NCBI RefSeq assembly: GCF_022370755.2
Contig: NZ_CP092364.2
Location: 1,054,001-1,118,000 of the forward strand
Length of the DNA stretch: 64,000 nucleotides
Origin: Mycolicibacterium goodii
GTDB taxonomy: Bacteria > Actinomycetota > Actinomycetes > Mycobacteriales > Mycobacteriaceae
Direction of reading: 5' to 3'
Part shown: positions 34,451-43,120 of the stretch, one piece after another
Layout of the letters: the number at the start of each line of letters is the position of its first letter
Numbering within the stretch: the first letter of the stretch is position 1
Translations under genes and position numbers: made by a program
The notes under the pieces: model-generated
What the model was told of the DNA's origin: nothing
Databases searched by the model: none
The model's input: the letters and a program-made list of their open reading frames with translations, nothing else

Positions 34451-35577
34451 CCCTTTCCGAGGTTCAGTAGCCGGCGCGCGATGATGTTGCGCTGCACTTC
34501 GGCCGTGCCGCCGTAGATCGTGGCGGCGCGCGAATACAGGTACTCGGTGCGCCATTCGGAATCTTCGAGTTCGATGAGCCCGGGGAGCAGGTTGCGCGCC
34601 GTGTCGTAGAGCAGCTGCTCGGCGTTGGCCAGCAGCACCTTGTCGATCGAGGTCTCCGGGCCGAGCCGGTGGCCTTCGGCCAGCTTGCGCTGCGTCGCCG
34701 CCGAACGACACCTCAGCGTGTGCAGGGCGAGATAGACCTCGCCCAGATCCGAATCCACCGCCTGCCCCTGGCGTTTGACCTCTTCGATGAGCGCATCGAA
34801 CCGCGCGTAAAGGTACGCGATGCGCTGCCAGAAGCACGTCGAACGTTCATATGGCAGCAGGTCCATGGCCAGTCGCCAACCAGCACCGGGCTTTCCGAGC
34901 ATTCGGCGTGCGTCGACCTCCACGTCGTCGAAGTACACCTCGCAGAACTCGTCGACGTCGTGCATGGTCCGCAACGGTCGCACCGTGATGCCCGGGGTGT
35001 CGACGTCGACGAAGAACGCCGTGATCGCCTGGTGATCCGGGGTGTCGGCATCCCCGGTGCGGGTCAGCAGGATGCAGCGCTGGGAGAATTGCGCGAAGCT
35101 GGTCCACACCTTCTGGCCATTGATGATGTACCGGTCACCCTCCGTCGGATGCTGGGTGGCACGTGTGGTGATCGAGGCCAGATCGCTGCCCGATCCCGGT
35201 TCGGAAAACCCTTGGCACCACTGCTCCTCGCCGCGCAGCAGCTTCGGCACCATCTCGGCGGCGAGCTCGGGTTGCGCGTAGTCGATCATGGTCGGCGCCA
35301 GCACCTCGAGCATCGAGTACGGGCCGGGCTCGGCCAACCGCCTGCCCACGATCTCCTCGCCGACGATCGCCCGCAGGACCGCCGGGCCACCGAGGCCGCC
35401 GGCACGCTCGGGCCAGCCGTAGCGGCCGAAGTCCGCGTCGTACAGCGCGCGCTGAACCCGGCGGAACTGAGTCATGTGCGCTTCGAGTGAATGATCTTCC
35501 GGCGGCGTGAGATCGGTCTGGTCCAGCCAGTCCTGCAGCGCCGTGCGGAATGCGACGGGTTCGTGGAGTTCGGTCAT
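34447..35577 (-). CDS. Acyl-CoA dehydrogenase, partner of the short subunit
   Basis: A 376-residue acyl-CoA dehydrogenase with CQGFSEPGSGSDLASITTRA near residue 121, the substrate/flavin strand VYFDDVEVDARRMLGKPGAGW near 210 and C-terminal TIYGGTAEVQRNIIARRLLNLGKG. The Glu in GGTAEVQ is present, unlike in the ACAD at 2268. Its ATG follows the stop of the SnoaL-like gene directly (TAGATG) and its stop overlaps the short subunit. The operon order (Rieske oxygenase, amidohydrolase, then ACAD pair) suggests desaturation of an acid liberated after ring oxygenation. Confidence 0.87.
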   Translation of the reverse strand: MTELHEPVAFRTALQDWLDQTDLTPPEDHSLEAHMTQFRRVQRALYDADFGRYGWPERAGGLGGPAVLRAIVGEEIVGRRLAEPGPYSMLEVLAPTMIDYAQPELAAEMVPKLLRGEEQWCQGFSEPGSGSDLASITTRATQHPTEGDRYIINGQKVWTSFAQFSQRCILLTRTGDADTPDHQAITAFFVDVDTPGITVRPLRTMHDVDEFCEVYFDDVEVDARRMLGKPGAGWRLAMDLLPYERSTCFWQRIAYLYARFDALIEEVKRQGQAVDSDLGEVYLALHTLRCRSAATQRKLAEGHRLGPETSIDKVLLANAEQLLYDTARNLLPGLIELEDSEWRTEYLYSRAATIYGGTAEVQRNIIARRLLNLGKG

Positions 35578-36021
35578 CTAAGCTTCCGGCCTGCCGATGG
35601 CGTGCGGGCGGCCGTGGTCGTGGTCGCCGTTGCGCCGGATGAACGTCATGGAACGTGTTCTCAGCCGCCAACCGTCGGCCGTGCGCTCATACGTGTCCCG
35701 GTAGTAGCCGATACGCATGTCGTGCGTGGAGTGCTCGATGAAGCACAGCGGTTGTGTGCCGGAAGCCGTGTCGGCGCCTTCGACCAGGTCGACGAGCGCG
35801 GTGCCGGTCATGAACAGACCCTTGGGGGCCGCGTCCACCAGCACCGGGAAACGGTTGAGGGTGTACGTCTCGCCGAATGCGCTGTACGTGCCGTCCGGTG
35901 TGAAAACGCTTATCAGGCCGTCGATGTCGCCCTGGGTGATGGTGACCGCGTACTTCGCGAGCATCTGCTGGATCTCGACGAGATCCTCGGTGCGGGTCGG
36001 GGCGTCAGTTGGCTTTGTCAT
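35578..36021 (-). CDS. SnoaL-like (NTF2-fold) protein
   Basis: A 147-residue protein with the NTF2/SnoaL cone fold: an N-terminal helix EDLVEIQQMLAKYAVTITQGDIDGLISVFTPDGTYSAFG and a C-terminal strand set DTYERTADGWRLRTRSMTFIRRNG. Relatives include ring-hydroxylating dioxygenase beta subunits, steroid delta-isomerases and polyketide cyclases. Because a Rieske alpha subunit without a beta subunit is in the same operon, it might assist that oxygenase, but its small size and position (17-base overlap with an amidohydrolase) also suit an isomerase or dehydratase. Confidence 0.78.
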   Translation of the reverse strand: MTKPTDAPTRTEDLVEIQQMLAKYAVTITQGDIDGLISVFTPDGTYSAFGETYTLNRFPVLVDAAPKGLFMTGTALVDLVEGADTASGTQPLCFIEHSTHDMRIGYYRDTYERTADGWRLRTRSMTFIRRNGDHDHGRPHAIGRPEA

Positions 36022-37231
36022 TGCGGAAGACCTTACCGCCTTTCATTACAAAATTCACATGGCGTGTAACGCTGATGTCCTCCAGCGGATTGCCGGGCAC
36101 CGCGATGATGTCGGCGAGCAGCCCCTCGGCGAGCCGGCCGCGGTCGGTCACGTCGATCAGCTCGGCCGCAATCACGGTGGCCGCTTTCAGCACGGCCGCC
36201 GGCGGCAGGCCCCACTGGACCAGTGTCACCAGTTCGTCGGCGTTCTTGCCGTGCGGTATGGCGGGTGCGTCGGTGCCGACGGCGATCTTGACCCCGGCCT
36301 CGTAGGCGGCCTTGATCGACGTGCGGGCCTTCGGGAACATCTCGGCGGCCTTGGCCTGCAGTTCCGGCGGCGCCTTGGAGACGTCCATGTACTCGGCGAG
36401 CCGCCGCGTCGACACCAGGAACCGGTCGTGTTCGACCATCATCCTGATGGCCTCGTCGTCCATCAGGAACCCGTGCTCGATGCAGTCGATGCCGCAGTCG
36501 ATCGCGTGTTTGACGGCCTCGGCACCGTGGGTGTGCGCTGCCACCCGCAGTCCGCGCCGGTGCGCCTCGTCGACGATGACCCTGAGCTCTTCGTCCGAAT
36601 AGTGTTGTGCCCCGGGCTCTCCGGTCAGCGACATCACACCACCCGAGCAGCACACCTTGATCAGCTGTGCGCCGTGCTTGATCTGGTACCGCACGGCCTT
36701 GCGGATCTCGTCGACGCCGTTGGCGATGCCCTCCTCGATGGTCAGTTCCAGCACGCCGGGCATGAACGCGGCGAACATGGTCGGGTCGAGATGCCCCCCG
36801 GTCGGGGTGATCGCGTGTCCGGCGGGGACCACGCGAGGACCGTCGATCCAGCCCGCGTCGATCGCCTTGCCCAGTGCGACGTCGAGCAGATAACCGCCGG
36901 TCTTGACGAACAGGCCGAGGTTGCGCACGGTGGTGAACCCCGCCCGCAGCGTGCGGCGGGCGTTGCCCACCGCACGCAGCACGCGGGTCGGCGGGTCGTC
37001 CTGCACCTGTGACAGGCCGGGATTCTCCCCGCGTCCGCCCATGAGGAGGTTGACTTCCATGTCCATCAGGCCGGGCAGCAGGATGGAGTCCCCGAGGTCG
37101 ATCACCTCGTCATCCGGCCCGGGGGCTTCGCCGACGGCGATGATGCGGTCACCCTCGACACGCACGACACCGGGGCGGACCAGTTCACCGGTGTCGACGT
37201 CGACGAGGCCCGCGGCTCTGAGGGTCAGCAC
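36005..37231 (-). CDS. Amidohydrolase family protein with altered HxH site
   Basis: The 408-residue protein has the urease-like amidohydrolase fold of imidazolonepropionase/prolidase type. Strand 1 reads LLPGLMDMEVNLLMGG near residue 50, so the expected metal-binding HxH is ExN. Other ligands look intact: Lys in IKVCCSGGVMSLTG near 193, His in AAHTHGAEAVKHAI near 236, His in CIEHGF near 257 and Asp in VGTDAPAIPHG near 320. Perhaps it binds one metal at the remaining residues. The start is a GTG two bases past the upstream stop; longer versions overlap that gene. Confidence 0.8.
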   Translation of the reverse strand: MLTLRAAGLVDVDTGELVRPGVVRVEGDRIIAVGEAPGPDDEVIDLGDSILLPGLMDMEVNLLMGGRGENPGLSQVQDDPPTRVLRAVGNARRTLRAGFTTVRNLGLFVKTGGYLLDVALGKAIDAGWIDGPRVVPAGHAITPTGGHLDPTMFAAFMPGVLELTIEEGIANGVDEIRKAVRYQIKHGAQLIKVCCSGGVMSLTGEPGAQHYSDEELRVIVDEAHRRGLRVAAHTHGAEAVKHAIDCGIDCIEHGFLMDDEAIRMMVEHDRFLVSTRRLAEYMDVSKAPPELQAKAAEMFPKARTSIKAAYEAGVKIAVGTDAPAIPHGKNADELVTLVQWGLPPAAVLKAATVIAAELIDVTDRGRLAEGLLADIIAVPGNPLEDISVTRHVNFVMKGGKVFRNDKAN

Positions 37232-37233
37232 CC

Positions 37234-37587
37234 CTAGACCACCGGTTCCCTGACGATCTCGACCCAGGCGGCCCCGCTGTCGAGGACACGTGGCTGCTTC
37301 CACACCTCGACCGGGAAGCTCACCATCACCACCGACTGCATCAGGTGCATGAGACGCTTGGCGTCATCGGGCATGGCGTGCAACGGAAATCGCGCGTCCA
37401 GGTAGGTCATGACCTCCTCGAGGCGTGCCATCCCGACGTCGTAGAGCTCCTGCATCTCCTCCATCGACGAGGCCAGCCGCTTGGCGTAGCGCTCCGGTTC
37501 GGTCGGCAGGATCCAGTCCGAGAACCGCTCCAGGTCGGCGAACTCCTCGGGCAGCAGGCGTTCGGTGGTCGGGGTGGCATCAGACAT
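37234..37587 (-). CDS. Small unknown protein next to the Rieske oxygenase
   Basis: A 117-residue, acidic, mostly helical protein. It begins MSDATPTTERLLPEEFADLERFSDWILPTEPERYAKRL and has a second helical stretch MEEMQELYDVGMARLEEVMTYLDARFPL. No Cys pair, signal peptide or membrane segment is visible and I do not recognise a family. It overlaps the 3' end of the Rieske gene and ends two bases before the amidohydrolase start, so it is cotranslated with both. A role as accessory or stabilising subunit of the oxygenase is a guess from position only. Confidence 0.72.
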   Translation of the reverse strand: MSDATPTTERLLPEEFADLERFSDWILPTEPERYAKRLASSMEEMQELYDVGMARLEEVMTYLDARFPLHAMPDDAKRLMHLMQSVVMVSFPVEVWKQPRVLDSGAAWVEIVREPVV

Positions 37588-38938
37588 GTGCGGCGTCCTT
37601 CTCGTTCTTGACGGCCGACCCGTTCGAATCGGCCTTCTCGGCCTTCTCCGCCAGTTCGGCCTTGTAGGCGTCGACGTACCTGTGTGCGGTGTGGTGCAGG
37701 TGACGCAGCAGGATCTCCTGGTCGCACAGGGGGAACTCGGTGACCGCGCGGGTGCCGATCTGGGTCTGCGTGGCCTCCAAGGTGTTGGCGTCCTGCAGCG
37801 CGTACTCCTTGAAGGTCACCGCTGCGAGTTCCTGCGCCAGCCGCTGCCGGGTGTTCTTCGGCGGGACGAAGTACAGGTTGCATTCGAAGATGTGCTTGTC
37901 GACGTCGGTCGGCCAGTAGTTGTAGGTCAGGTACCACCCCGGAACCCAGAGCAGCAGGGTGAAGTTCGGGAAGAACTCGAAGCTGTCCTGGCCCCACGTG
38001 GGCTGGCGTGCCGGGTTGACCGCAGGCGGCAGCTCGTCCGGCAGGATGCCTTTGATCTCGGGCCGGTCCCACGGGCCGAACAGCCCGCTGTGCAGGATCC
38101 GCTCGATCGGCTTGACCATGTTGAGGTCCTTGGGCGGGCTCATGCCACCCCACGACGAGATCATCGAGTGCTGACCCTTGATGTCGTAGTGCAGCGCCTC
38201 GAAGCCGACCTTCGCGAGTTTGGCCGCCTCTTCCGGCGTCGCCTGCTTCATGTGCAGGATCGGCGCGTGATAGAACTCGACGAACGCGTCGATGAACAGC
38301 TTCCAGTTCGAGTTGATCTCGGCGCGGTAGCTGTAGACCTCGGTCATCTCGTGGAACGGGTATCCCTTGAGGCCCTGCCCGAACTCGCCGAGGTAGTCCT
38401 CCAGGGGCTCGGCGTTGTCGTCGAAGTTGACGAAGATGAAGCCCTCCCAGACCTCGCACCGCACCGGCTTGAGCGGGTAGTCGGCCTTGTCGACGTCGAA
38501 GAACTCGTCCTCCTGCTGGATGAACGTCAGGTCACCGTTGAGCGCGTAGCGCCACGCGTGGTACTTGCATGTGAACTGCCGGCAGGCGCCGGAGGTTTCC
38601 TGGCCGGGGTAGTCGTTCCACACCAGCTTGTTGCCGCGGTGCCGGCACAGGTTGTAGAACGCCCTGATGGTCCCGTCGGTGCCGTTCTCGCCTTTGTCCC
38701 TGACGACGATGATCGACGTGCCCGCGCCGACCGAGGGCATCTCGCGGGTGAAGTAGCTCCCGGTCTTGGGCAGTCGCTCCACGCGTCCCACATGCAGCCA
38801 GGTGCGGCGGAAGATGGCCTGCTGCTCCAGCTTCCACTGCTCCGGGTCGATGGAGTCGGTGTAATCGACGGGGGCTGTGCCCAGTTCGGGCCAGTTCTCG
38901 GTCCAGCTGCCGGCAGCTGGTTTCGGGAAATGCGCCAC
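37580..38938 (-). CDS. Rieske non-heme iron oxygenase, alpha subunit
   Basis: The 452-residue protein has the Rieske [2Fe-2S] motif in LCRHRGNKL and CKYHAWRY near residues 97-125. The mononuclear iron motif is FIDAFVEFYHAPILH near 215, and a late DANTLEATQ near 392 supplies the Asp ligand. It resembles aromatic-ring or steroid hydroxylating oxygenases. No beta subunit, ferredoxin or reductase is next to it, so its electron donor is encoded elsewhere. It starts with GTG and has a lysine/glutamate-rich C-terminal tail. The operon's palindrome H implies coregulation with the meta-cleavage genes. Confidence 0.88.
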   Translation of the reverse strand: MAHFPKPAAGSWTENWPELGTAPVDYTDSIDPEQWKLEQQAIFRRTWLHVGRVERLPKTGSYFTREMPSVGAGTSIIVVRDKGENGTDGTIRAFYNLCRHRGNKLVWNDYPGQETSGACRQFTCKYHAWRYALNGDLTFIQQEDEFFDVDKADYPLKPVRCEVWEGFIFVNFDDNAEPLEDYLGEFGQGLKGYPFHEMTEVYSYRAEINSNWKLFIDAFVEFYHAPILHMKQATPEEAAKLAKVGFEALHYDIKGQHSMISSWGGMSPPKDLNMVKPIERILHSGLFGPWDRPEIKGILPDELPPAVNPARQPTWGQDSFEFFPNFTLLLWVPGWYLTYNYWPTDVDKHIFECNLYFVPPKNTRQRLAQELAAVTFKEYALQDANTLEATQTQIGTRAVTEFPLCDQEILLRHLHHTAHRYVDAYKAELAEKAEKADSNGSAVKNEKDAAHV

Positions 38939-38973
38939 TTTCTACCTACTTTCTCTGTCGAGCCATTCGAAGC

Positions 38974-39504
38974 TCAGTGGCCGGATTCCGGTTCGATGCC
39001 AAAGGTGTTGTAGGCCATGGCCATGAGGCTGTAGCCGCCGACGGTGAAGACCAGGTCCATGCGCTGGCGATCGTCGAGTTTCTCGCCGAGCGCGGCCCAC
39101 GTCTCGTCCGAGACCGTCGAGTGCTCGTCGAGTTCGTCGACGGCATCGATCACGACCTGGTCGAACGGATCGGCCGCCGCACCGCGGCTGATGCCGCCGA
39201 TGTCGTCGTCGGTGAGGCCCTCGGCCTTGCCGATGAAAACGTGGTGGGCCCACTCGTACTCGCACCTGCGCCTGCACGCGATACGCAGGATCGCGACCTC
39301 GCGGAGGCGGGGATCGAGGGTCGAGCGGAACAGCAGGTGGTTGCTGAAGCGCAGGAACGCTTTCGTCAGCCGCGGATGTCGGGCCAGTGTCGACAGTGCG
39401 GTGCCCGCACCGTCGGGATTCAACCGCTCCTCGGGGAGCATCACCGACAGCGCTCGGCGCACCTCGTCGTCCCACTCCTCGGCGGGTAATGGCGCCAGGC
39501 GCAC
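38974..39504 (-). CDS. Carboxymuconolactone decarboxylase/AhpD-like protein
   Basis: A 176-residue all-helical protein with RLREVAILRIACRRRCEYEWAHHVFIGKAEGLTDDDI near residues 67-103. This includes the conserved EYEWAHH of the carboxymuconolactone decarboxylase family and a CxxxC instead of the AhpD CxxC. The family contains decarboxylases and peroxidase-associated thiol proteins. GAGGAG lies eight bases upstream of the GTG start, and palindrome H is 63 bases upstream. As first gene of an operon with a Rieske oxygenase it may process a lactone or protect against peroxide; motif evidence does not decide. Confidence 0.82.
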   Translation of the reverse strand: MRLAPLPAEEWDDEVRRALSVMLPEERLNPDGAGTALSTLARHPRLTKAFLRFSNHLLFRSTLDPRLREVAILRIACRRRCEYEWAHHVFIGKAEGLTDDDIGGISRGAAADPFDQVVIDAVDELDEHSTVSDETWAALGEKLDDRQRMDLVFTVGGYSLMAMAYNTFGIEPESGH

Positions 39505-39566
39505 GTACGGCTCTCCTCTCGGTGGGCGGGCGCGGGACGCGTCCGCTCGTCGTCGACTCTCAGCGG

Positions 39567-39583
39567 TGAGAATCATGTTCTCA
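39567..39583. promoter_or_regulatory. Regulon palindrome H (Rieske operon)
   Basis: TGAGAAT-CAT-GTTCTCA has 7-base arms with a single mismatch and the usual 3-base spacer, 63 bases upstream of the GTG at 39504. On the minus strand CATGAT inside it could act as -10. Confidence 0.65.
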
Positions 39584-39699
39584 TTTACGACTAATAGGTT
39601 TTCATCTTTTCGCCCGATGGTCAATGGCGGCTCGTCGCGTGCGGGCGTGACCAGGATGAATGCGCTCGTCAGCGGCGAAGGACATTGATTCTCGTCTAT

Positions 39700-39716
39700 G
39701 GAGAAGATAGTTTCCT
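39700..39716. promoter_or_regulatory. Degenerate regulon palindrome I (amidohydrolase operon)
   Basis: GGAGAAG-ATA-GTTTCCT keeps the spacing and most core bases but is imperfect. An additional ATTCTC half-site lies just upstream at 39688-39693. TAGTTT at 39708-39713 could be the -10 of the amidohydrolase operon starting at 39793. Low confidence alone; supported by palindrome H in the same divergent region. Confidence 0.4.
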
Positions 39717-39792
39717 TACACAGAGAAGCGTGTGCGGTGCAGACTGCCGCAGATCGAAGTCGGCAAGCCGACGCCGGAACGAAAGAGCAGCC

Positions 39793-41088
39793 ATGAACAA
39801 AGACGACATGATCTTGATCAGCGTGGATGACCACATCATCGAGCCGCCGGACATGTTCAAGAACCATCTGCCCGAGAAGTACCGCGACGAGGCGCCCCGC
39901 CTGGTGCACAACCCGGACGGGTCGGACACCTGGCAGTTCCGCGACACGGTGATCCCGAACGTCGCGCTCAACGCGGTCGCGGGCAGGCCGAAGGAGGAGT
40001 ACGGCCTCGAACCGCAAGGCCTCGACGAGATCCGCAAGGGCTGCTACGACCCCGATGAGCGGGTCAAGGACATGAACGCCGGCGGCGTCCTGGCGACCAT
40101 GAACTTCCCGTCGTTTCCCGGTTTCGCCGCACGCCTGTTCGCGACCGACGACGAGGAATTCTCACTGGCATTGGTGCGGGCCTACAACGACTGGCACATC
40201 GACGAGTGGTGTGCCTCGAACCCGGGCCGCTTCATCCCGATGGCGATCCCGGCGATCTGGAATCCCGAGCTCGCCGCGGCCGAGGTGCGCCGCGTGGCCG
40301 AGAAGGGCGTGCACTCACTGACCTTCACCGAGAATCCGGCGACGCTGGGTTACCCCTCCTTCCACGATCTGGAGTACTGGCGGCCGCTGTGGCAGGCGCT
40401 CGTCGACACCGACACCGTGATGAACGTGCACATCGGGTCGTCGGGCAAGCTCGCGATCACCGCGCCGGACGCGCCGATGGACGTCATGATCACGCTGCAG
40501 CCCATGAACATCGTGCAGGCCGCGGCGGACCTCCTGTGGTCGGCACCGATCAAGGAGTTCCCGACGCTGAAGATCGCCCTGTCCGAGGGCGGCACCGGGT
40601 GGATCCCGTACTTCCTCGACCGCGTTGACCGCACCTACGAGATGCACTCGACGTGGACGCACCAGGACTTCGGCGGCAAACTGCCCAGCGAGGTGTTCCG
40701 CGAGCACTTCATGACGTGCTTCATCTCCGATCCGGTGGGCGTGAAGAACCGCCACATGATCGGCATCGACAACATCTGCTGGGAGATGGACTACCCGCAC
40801 AGCGATTCCATGTGGCCGGGCGCCCCCGAGGAGCTGTGGGCGGTCTTCGACACCTACGACGTGGCCGACGACGAGATCGACAAGATCACGCACCAGAACG
40901 CCATGCGGCTCTACCATTTCGATCCGTTCGTCCACGTTCCCAGGGAGCAGGCGACCGTCGGCGCGTTGCGCAAAGCCGCGCAGGGCCATGACGTTTCCAT
41001 TCGCGCGTTGAGCAAGAAAGAGAAGACCGGCGCCAGCTTCACGGACTTCCAGGAGAACGCCAAGGCGGTCTCCGGCGCGCGGGACTGA
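39793..41088 (+). CDS. Amidohydrolase-2 family protein (ACMSD-like)
   Basis: A 431-residue protein of the same group as the amidohydrolase at 22864. It has ISVDDHIIEPPDMF near residue 9, NVHIGSSGKLAI near 210, KIALSEGGTGWIPYFLDRVD near 260 and the MDYPHSDSMWPG motif near 333. These motifs hold the likely His, Glu and Asp of the active site. It leads an operon with two ACADs, an SDR, a CoA-transferase and a thiolase, so it probably opens a ring or decarboxylates before CoA activation. The N-terminus has SVDDH rather than HxH, which is usual for this subgroup. Confidence 0.84.
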   Translation: MNKDDMILISVDDHIIEPPDMFKNHLPEKYRDEAPRLVHNPDGSDTWQFRDTVIPNVALNAVAGRPKEEYGLEPQGLDEIRKGCYDPDERVKDMNAGGVLATMNFPSFPGFAARLFATDDEEFSLALVRAYNDWHIDEWCASNPGRFIPMAIPAIWNPELAAAEVRRVAEKGVHSLTFTENPATLGYPSFHDLEYWRPLWQALVDTDTVMNVHIGSSGKLAITAPDAPMDVMITLQPMNIVQAAADLLWSAPIKEFPTLKIALSEGGTGWIPYFLDRVDRTYEMHSTWTHQDFGGKLPSEVFREHFMTCFISDPVGVKNRHMIGIDNICWEMDYPHSDSMWPGAPEELWAVFDTYDVADDEIDKITHQNAMRLYHFDPFVHVPREQATVGALRKAAQGHDVSIRALSKKEKTGASFTDFQENAKAVSGARD

Positions 41089-41117
41089 TCCATCGACAGA
41101 TGCAGGAGCGCAAACAC

Positions 41118-42320
41118 GTGTCGGGCGGGATGAACTTCGAGCTCACCGAGGATCAGCAACTGATCCGCAGTTCTGTCGCGGAGCTGGCGGCCAAGTTCGA
41201 CGACCACTACTGGATGGCCAAGGACCAGGCCCACGAATTCCCGCAGGAGTTCTACGACGCCATCGCAGGCGGCGGCTGGCTGGGGATGACCATTCCCGAG
41301 GAGTACGGCGGCCACGGGCTGGGGATCACCGAGGCCACGATCCTGGCCGAGGAGGTGGCCCGCTCCGGCGGTGGCATGAACGCCGCGAGCGCCATCCACA
41401 TGTCGATCTTCGGCATGCAGCCCGTGGTGGTCTTCGGGTCCGACGAGATGAAGAAGGAGACGCTGCCACGGATCGTCAACGGCGATCTGCACGTGTGCTT
41501 CGGCGTCACCGAACCCGGTGCGGGTCTGGACACCTCGCGGATCACGACGTCCGCCAGGCGCGACGGTGACCACCCCGGATCAGACTACGTGGTGAACGGT
41601 CGCAAGGTGTGGATCTCCAAAGCCCTTGAGTCGGAGAAGATCCTGCTGCTGACTCGGACCGAGAGCCGCGAGGACGTCGAGAAACGAGGCGGGAAGCCCA
41701 CGGAGGGTTTGTCGCTGTTCCTCACCGACCTCGACCGCGATCACGTCGACATCCGGCCCATCAACAAGATGGGCCGCAACGCCGTGAGCTCCAACGAGTT
41801 GTTCATCGACGATCTGCACGTTCCCGTCGAACACCGGATCGGCGAGGAGGGCAAGGGATTCAGCTACATCCTGCACGGCCTCAACCCCGAACGCATGCTG
41901 ATCGCGGCCGAGGCGCTCGGCATCGGCCGCGTCGCGCTCGACCGCGCGGTGAAGTACGCCAACGAGCGTGTCGTGTTCGACCGGCCGATCGGCATGAACC
42001 AGGGAATCCAATTCCCCCTTGCCGATTCGCTCGCGCGTCTCGACGCGGCCGAACTCGTCCTGCGTAAGGCGACGTGGCTGTACGACAACGGCAAATCGTG
42101 CGGCCGTGAGGCGAACATGGCCAAATACCTTTGTGCCGACGCCGGATTCGCCGCCGCCGATCGTGCTCTGCAGACCCATGGCGGGATGGGCTATTCCGAG
42201 GAGTACAACATCTCCCGGTTCTTCCGGGAATCGCGTCTCATGAAGATCGCGCCGGTGAGCCAGGAGATGATCCTGAACTTCCTCGGCGCCAACGTGCTGG
42301 GCCTGCCCAAGAGCTACTGA
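41118..42320 (+). CDS. Acyl-CoA dehydrogenase
   Basis: A full-length acyl-CoA dehydrogenase (400 residues from GTG 41118, which has AGGAG nine bases upstream; ATG 41130 is four codons shorter). It has MNFELTEDQQLIRSSV at the start, CFGVTEPGAGLDTSRITTSA near 125, FIDDLHVPVEHRIGEEGKGF near 235 and QTHGGMGYSEEYNISRFFRESRLMKIAPVSQEMI near 350-384 with a Glu at the catalytic region. It likely acts on CoA esters made by the CoA-transferase two genes downstream. Confidence 0.87.
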   Translation: MSGGMNFELTEDQQLIRSSVAELAAKFDDHYWMAKDQAHEFPQEFYDAIAGGGWLGMTIPEEYGGHGLGITEATILAEEVARSGGGMNAASAIHMSIFGMQPVVVFGSDEMKKETLPRIVNGDLHVCFGVTEPGAGLDTSRITTSARRDGDHPGSDYVVNGRKVWISKALESEKILLLTRTESREDVEKRGGKPTEGLSLFLTDLDRDHVDIRPINKMGRNAVSSNELFIDDLHVPVEHRIGEEGKGFSYILHGLNPERMLIAAEALGIGRVALDRAVKYANERVVFDRPIGMNQGIQFPLADSLARLDAAELVLRKATWLYDNGKSCGREANMAKYLCADAGFAAADRALQTHGGMGYSEEYNISRFFRESRLMKIAPVSQEMILNFLGANVLGLPKSY

Positions 42321-42337
42321 GGAGATTTTCACATCAG

Positions 42338-43120
42338 ATGAGGACCTATTTCGACCTCACGGGACGTTCGGCACTGGTGACCGGCGCCGGAGCGGGCATC
42401 GGCGCCGCGGTGTCGGAGGCACTGGCCGCGGCGGGCGCCTCGGTGCTGGTCACCGACATCGACGGTGAGGCCGCTCAGGCCGTGGCCGAGCGGATCAACA
42501 CCGCCGCCGGCGGCGTATCTGGCGGGGCAGGCGGCAAGGCCGACAGCGCCGCGCTCGACGTGAGCGACCGGGACGCCGCCGTGGCGGCCGCCGAACGCGC
42601 CGCGGCGCTTGGGCAGGGCACGCTGCACATCGTGGTGAACAACGCAGGCGTGACCTCGCCGGCGATGTTCGGCAAACTCACCGACGAGACGTTCCGGTTG
42701 ACGTTCGACATCCACGTCATGGGCACGTTCCACGTCACGCAGTCCGCGCTGCCGCACCTGCCCACCGATGGCACGGGTCGCATCATCAACGTCACGTCGT
42801 CGGCGGGCATCACCGGCACACTCGGCCAGGTGAACTATTCGGCCGCCAAGGCAGGCATCATCGGCTTCACGAAGTCGCTCGCGCGCGAACTGGCGCCCAA
42901 GAACATCATGGTCAACGCGTTGGCTCCGCTGGCCGCGACGCCGATGACCGAGACCATCCGCACCAATGAGAAGTTCGCGGCCAACATGATGAACCGCATC
43001 CCGCTCAAGCGCTGGGCCGAAGCCGAGGAGGTCGCCGGGGCATTTGTGTTCCTGGCGTCGGATGCCGCGTCGTACATCACCGGCCAGGTACTGCCGGTCG
43101 ACGGCGGCATGGTTATGTGA
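42338..43120 (+). CDS. SDR, 3-oxoacyl reductase-like
   Basis: A 260-residue classical SDR with LVTGAGAGIGAAVSEAL near residue 11, NNAGVTSPAMFG near 98, the serine strand INVTSSAGITG near 147, YSAAKAGIIGF near 163 and a C-terminal LPVDGGMV. GAGGAG precedes the ATG. In this operon (ACAD, SDR, CoA-transferase, thiolase, ACAD) it most simply acts as the 3-hydroxyacyl-CoA dehydrogenase before thiolysis. No dedicated enoyl-CoA hydratase lies in the operon; the one at 32721 could supply it. Confidence 0.85.
   Translation: MRTYFDLTGRSALVTGAGAGIGAAVSEALAAAGASVLVTDIDGEAAQAVAERINTAAGGVSGGAGGKADSAALDVSDRDAAVAAAERAAALGQGTLHIVVNNAGVTSPAMFGKLTDETFRLTFDIHVMGTFHVTQSALPHLPTDGTGRIINVTSSAGITGTLGQVNYSAAKAGIIGFTKSLARELAPKNIMVNALAPLAATPMTETIRTNEKFAANMMNRIPLKRWAEAEEVAGAFVFLASDAASYITGQVLPVDGGMVM

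Noticed and set aside
37232..37303. A longer amidohydrolase start at 37303.
   Set aside because: It overlaps the small upstream gene by 70 bases and the additional residues are low-complexity Arg/Gly; GTG 37231 gives the normal beta-strand N-terminus.
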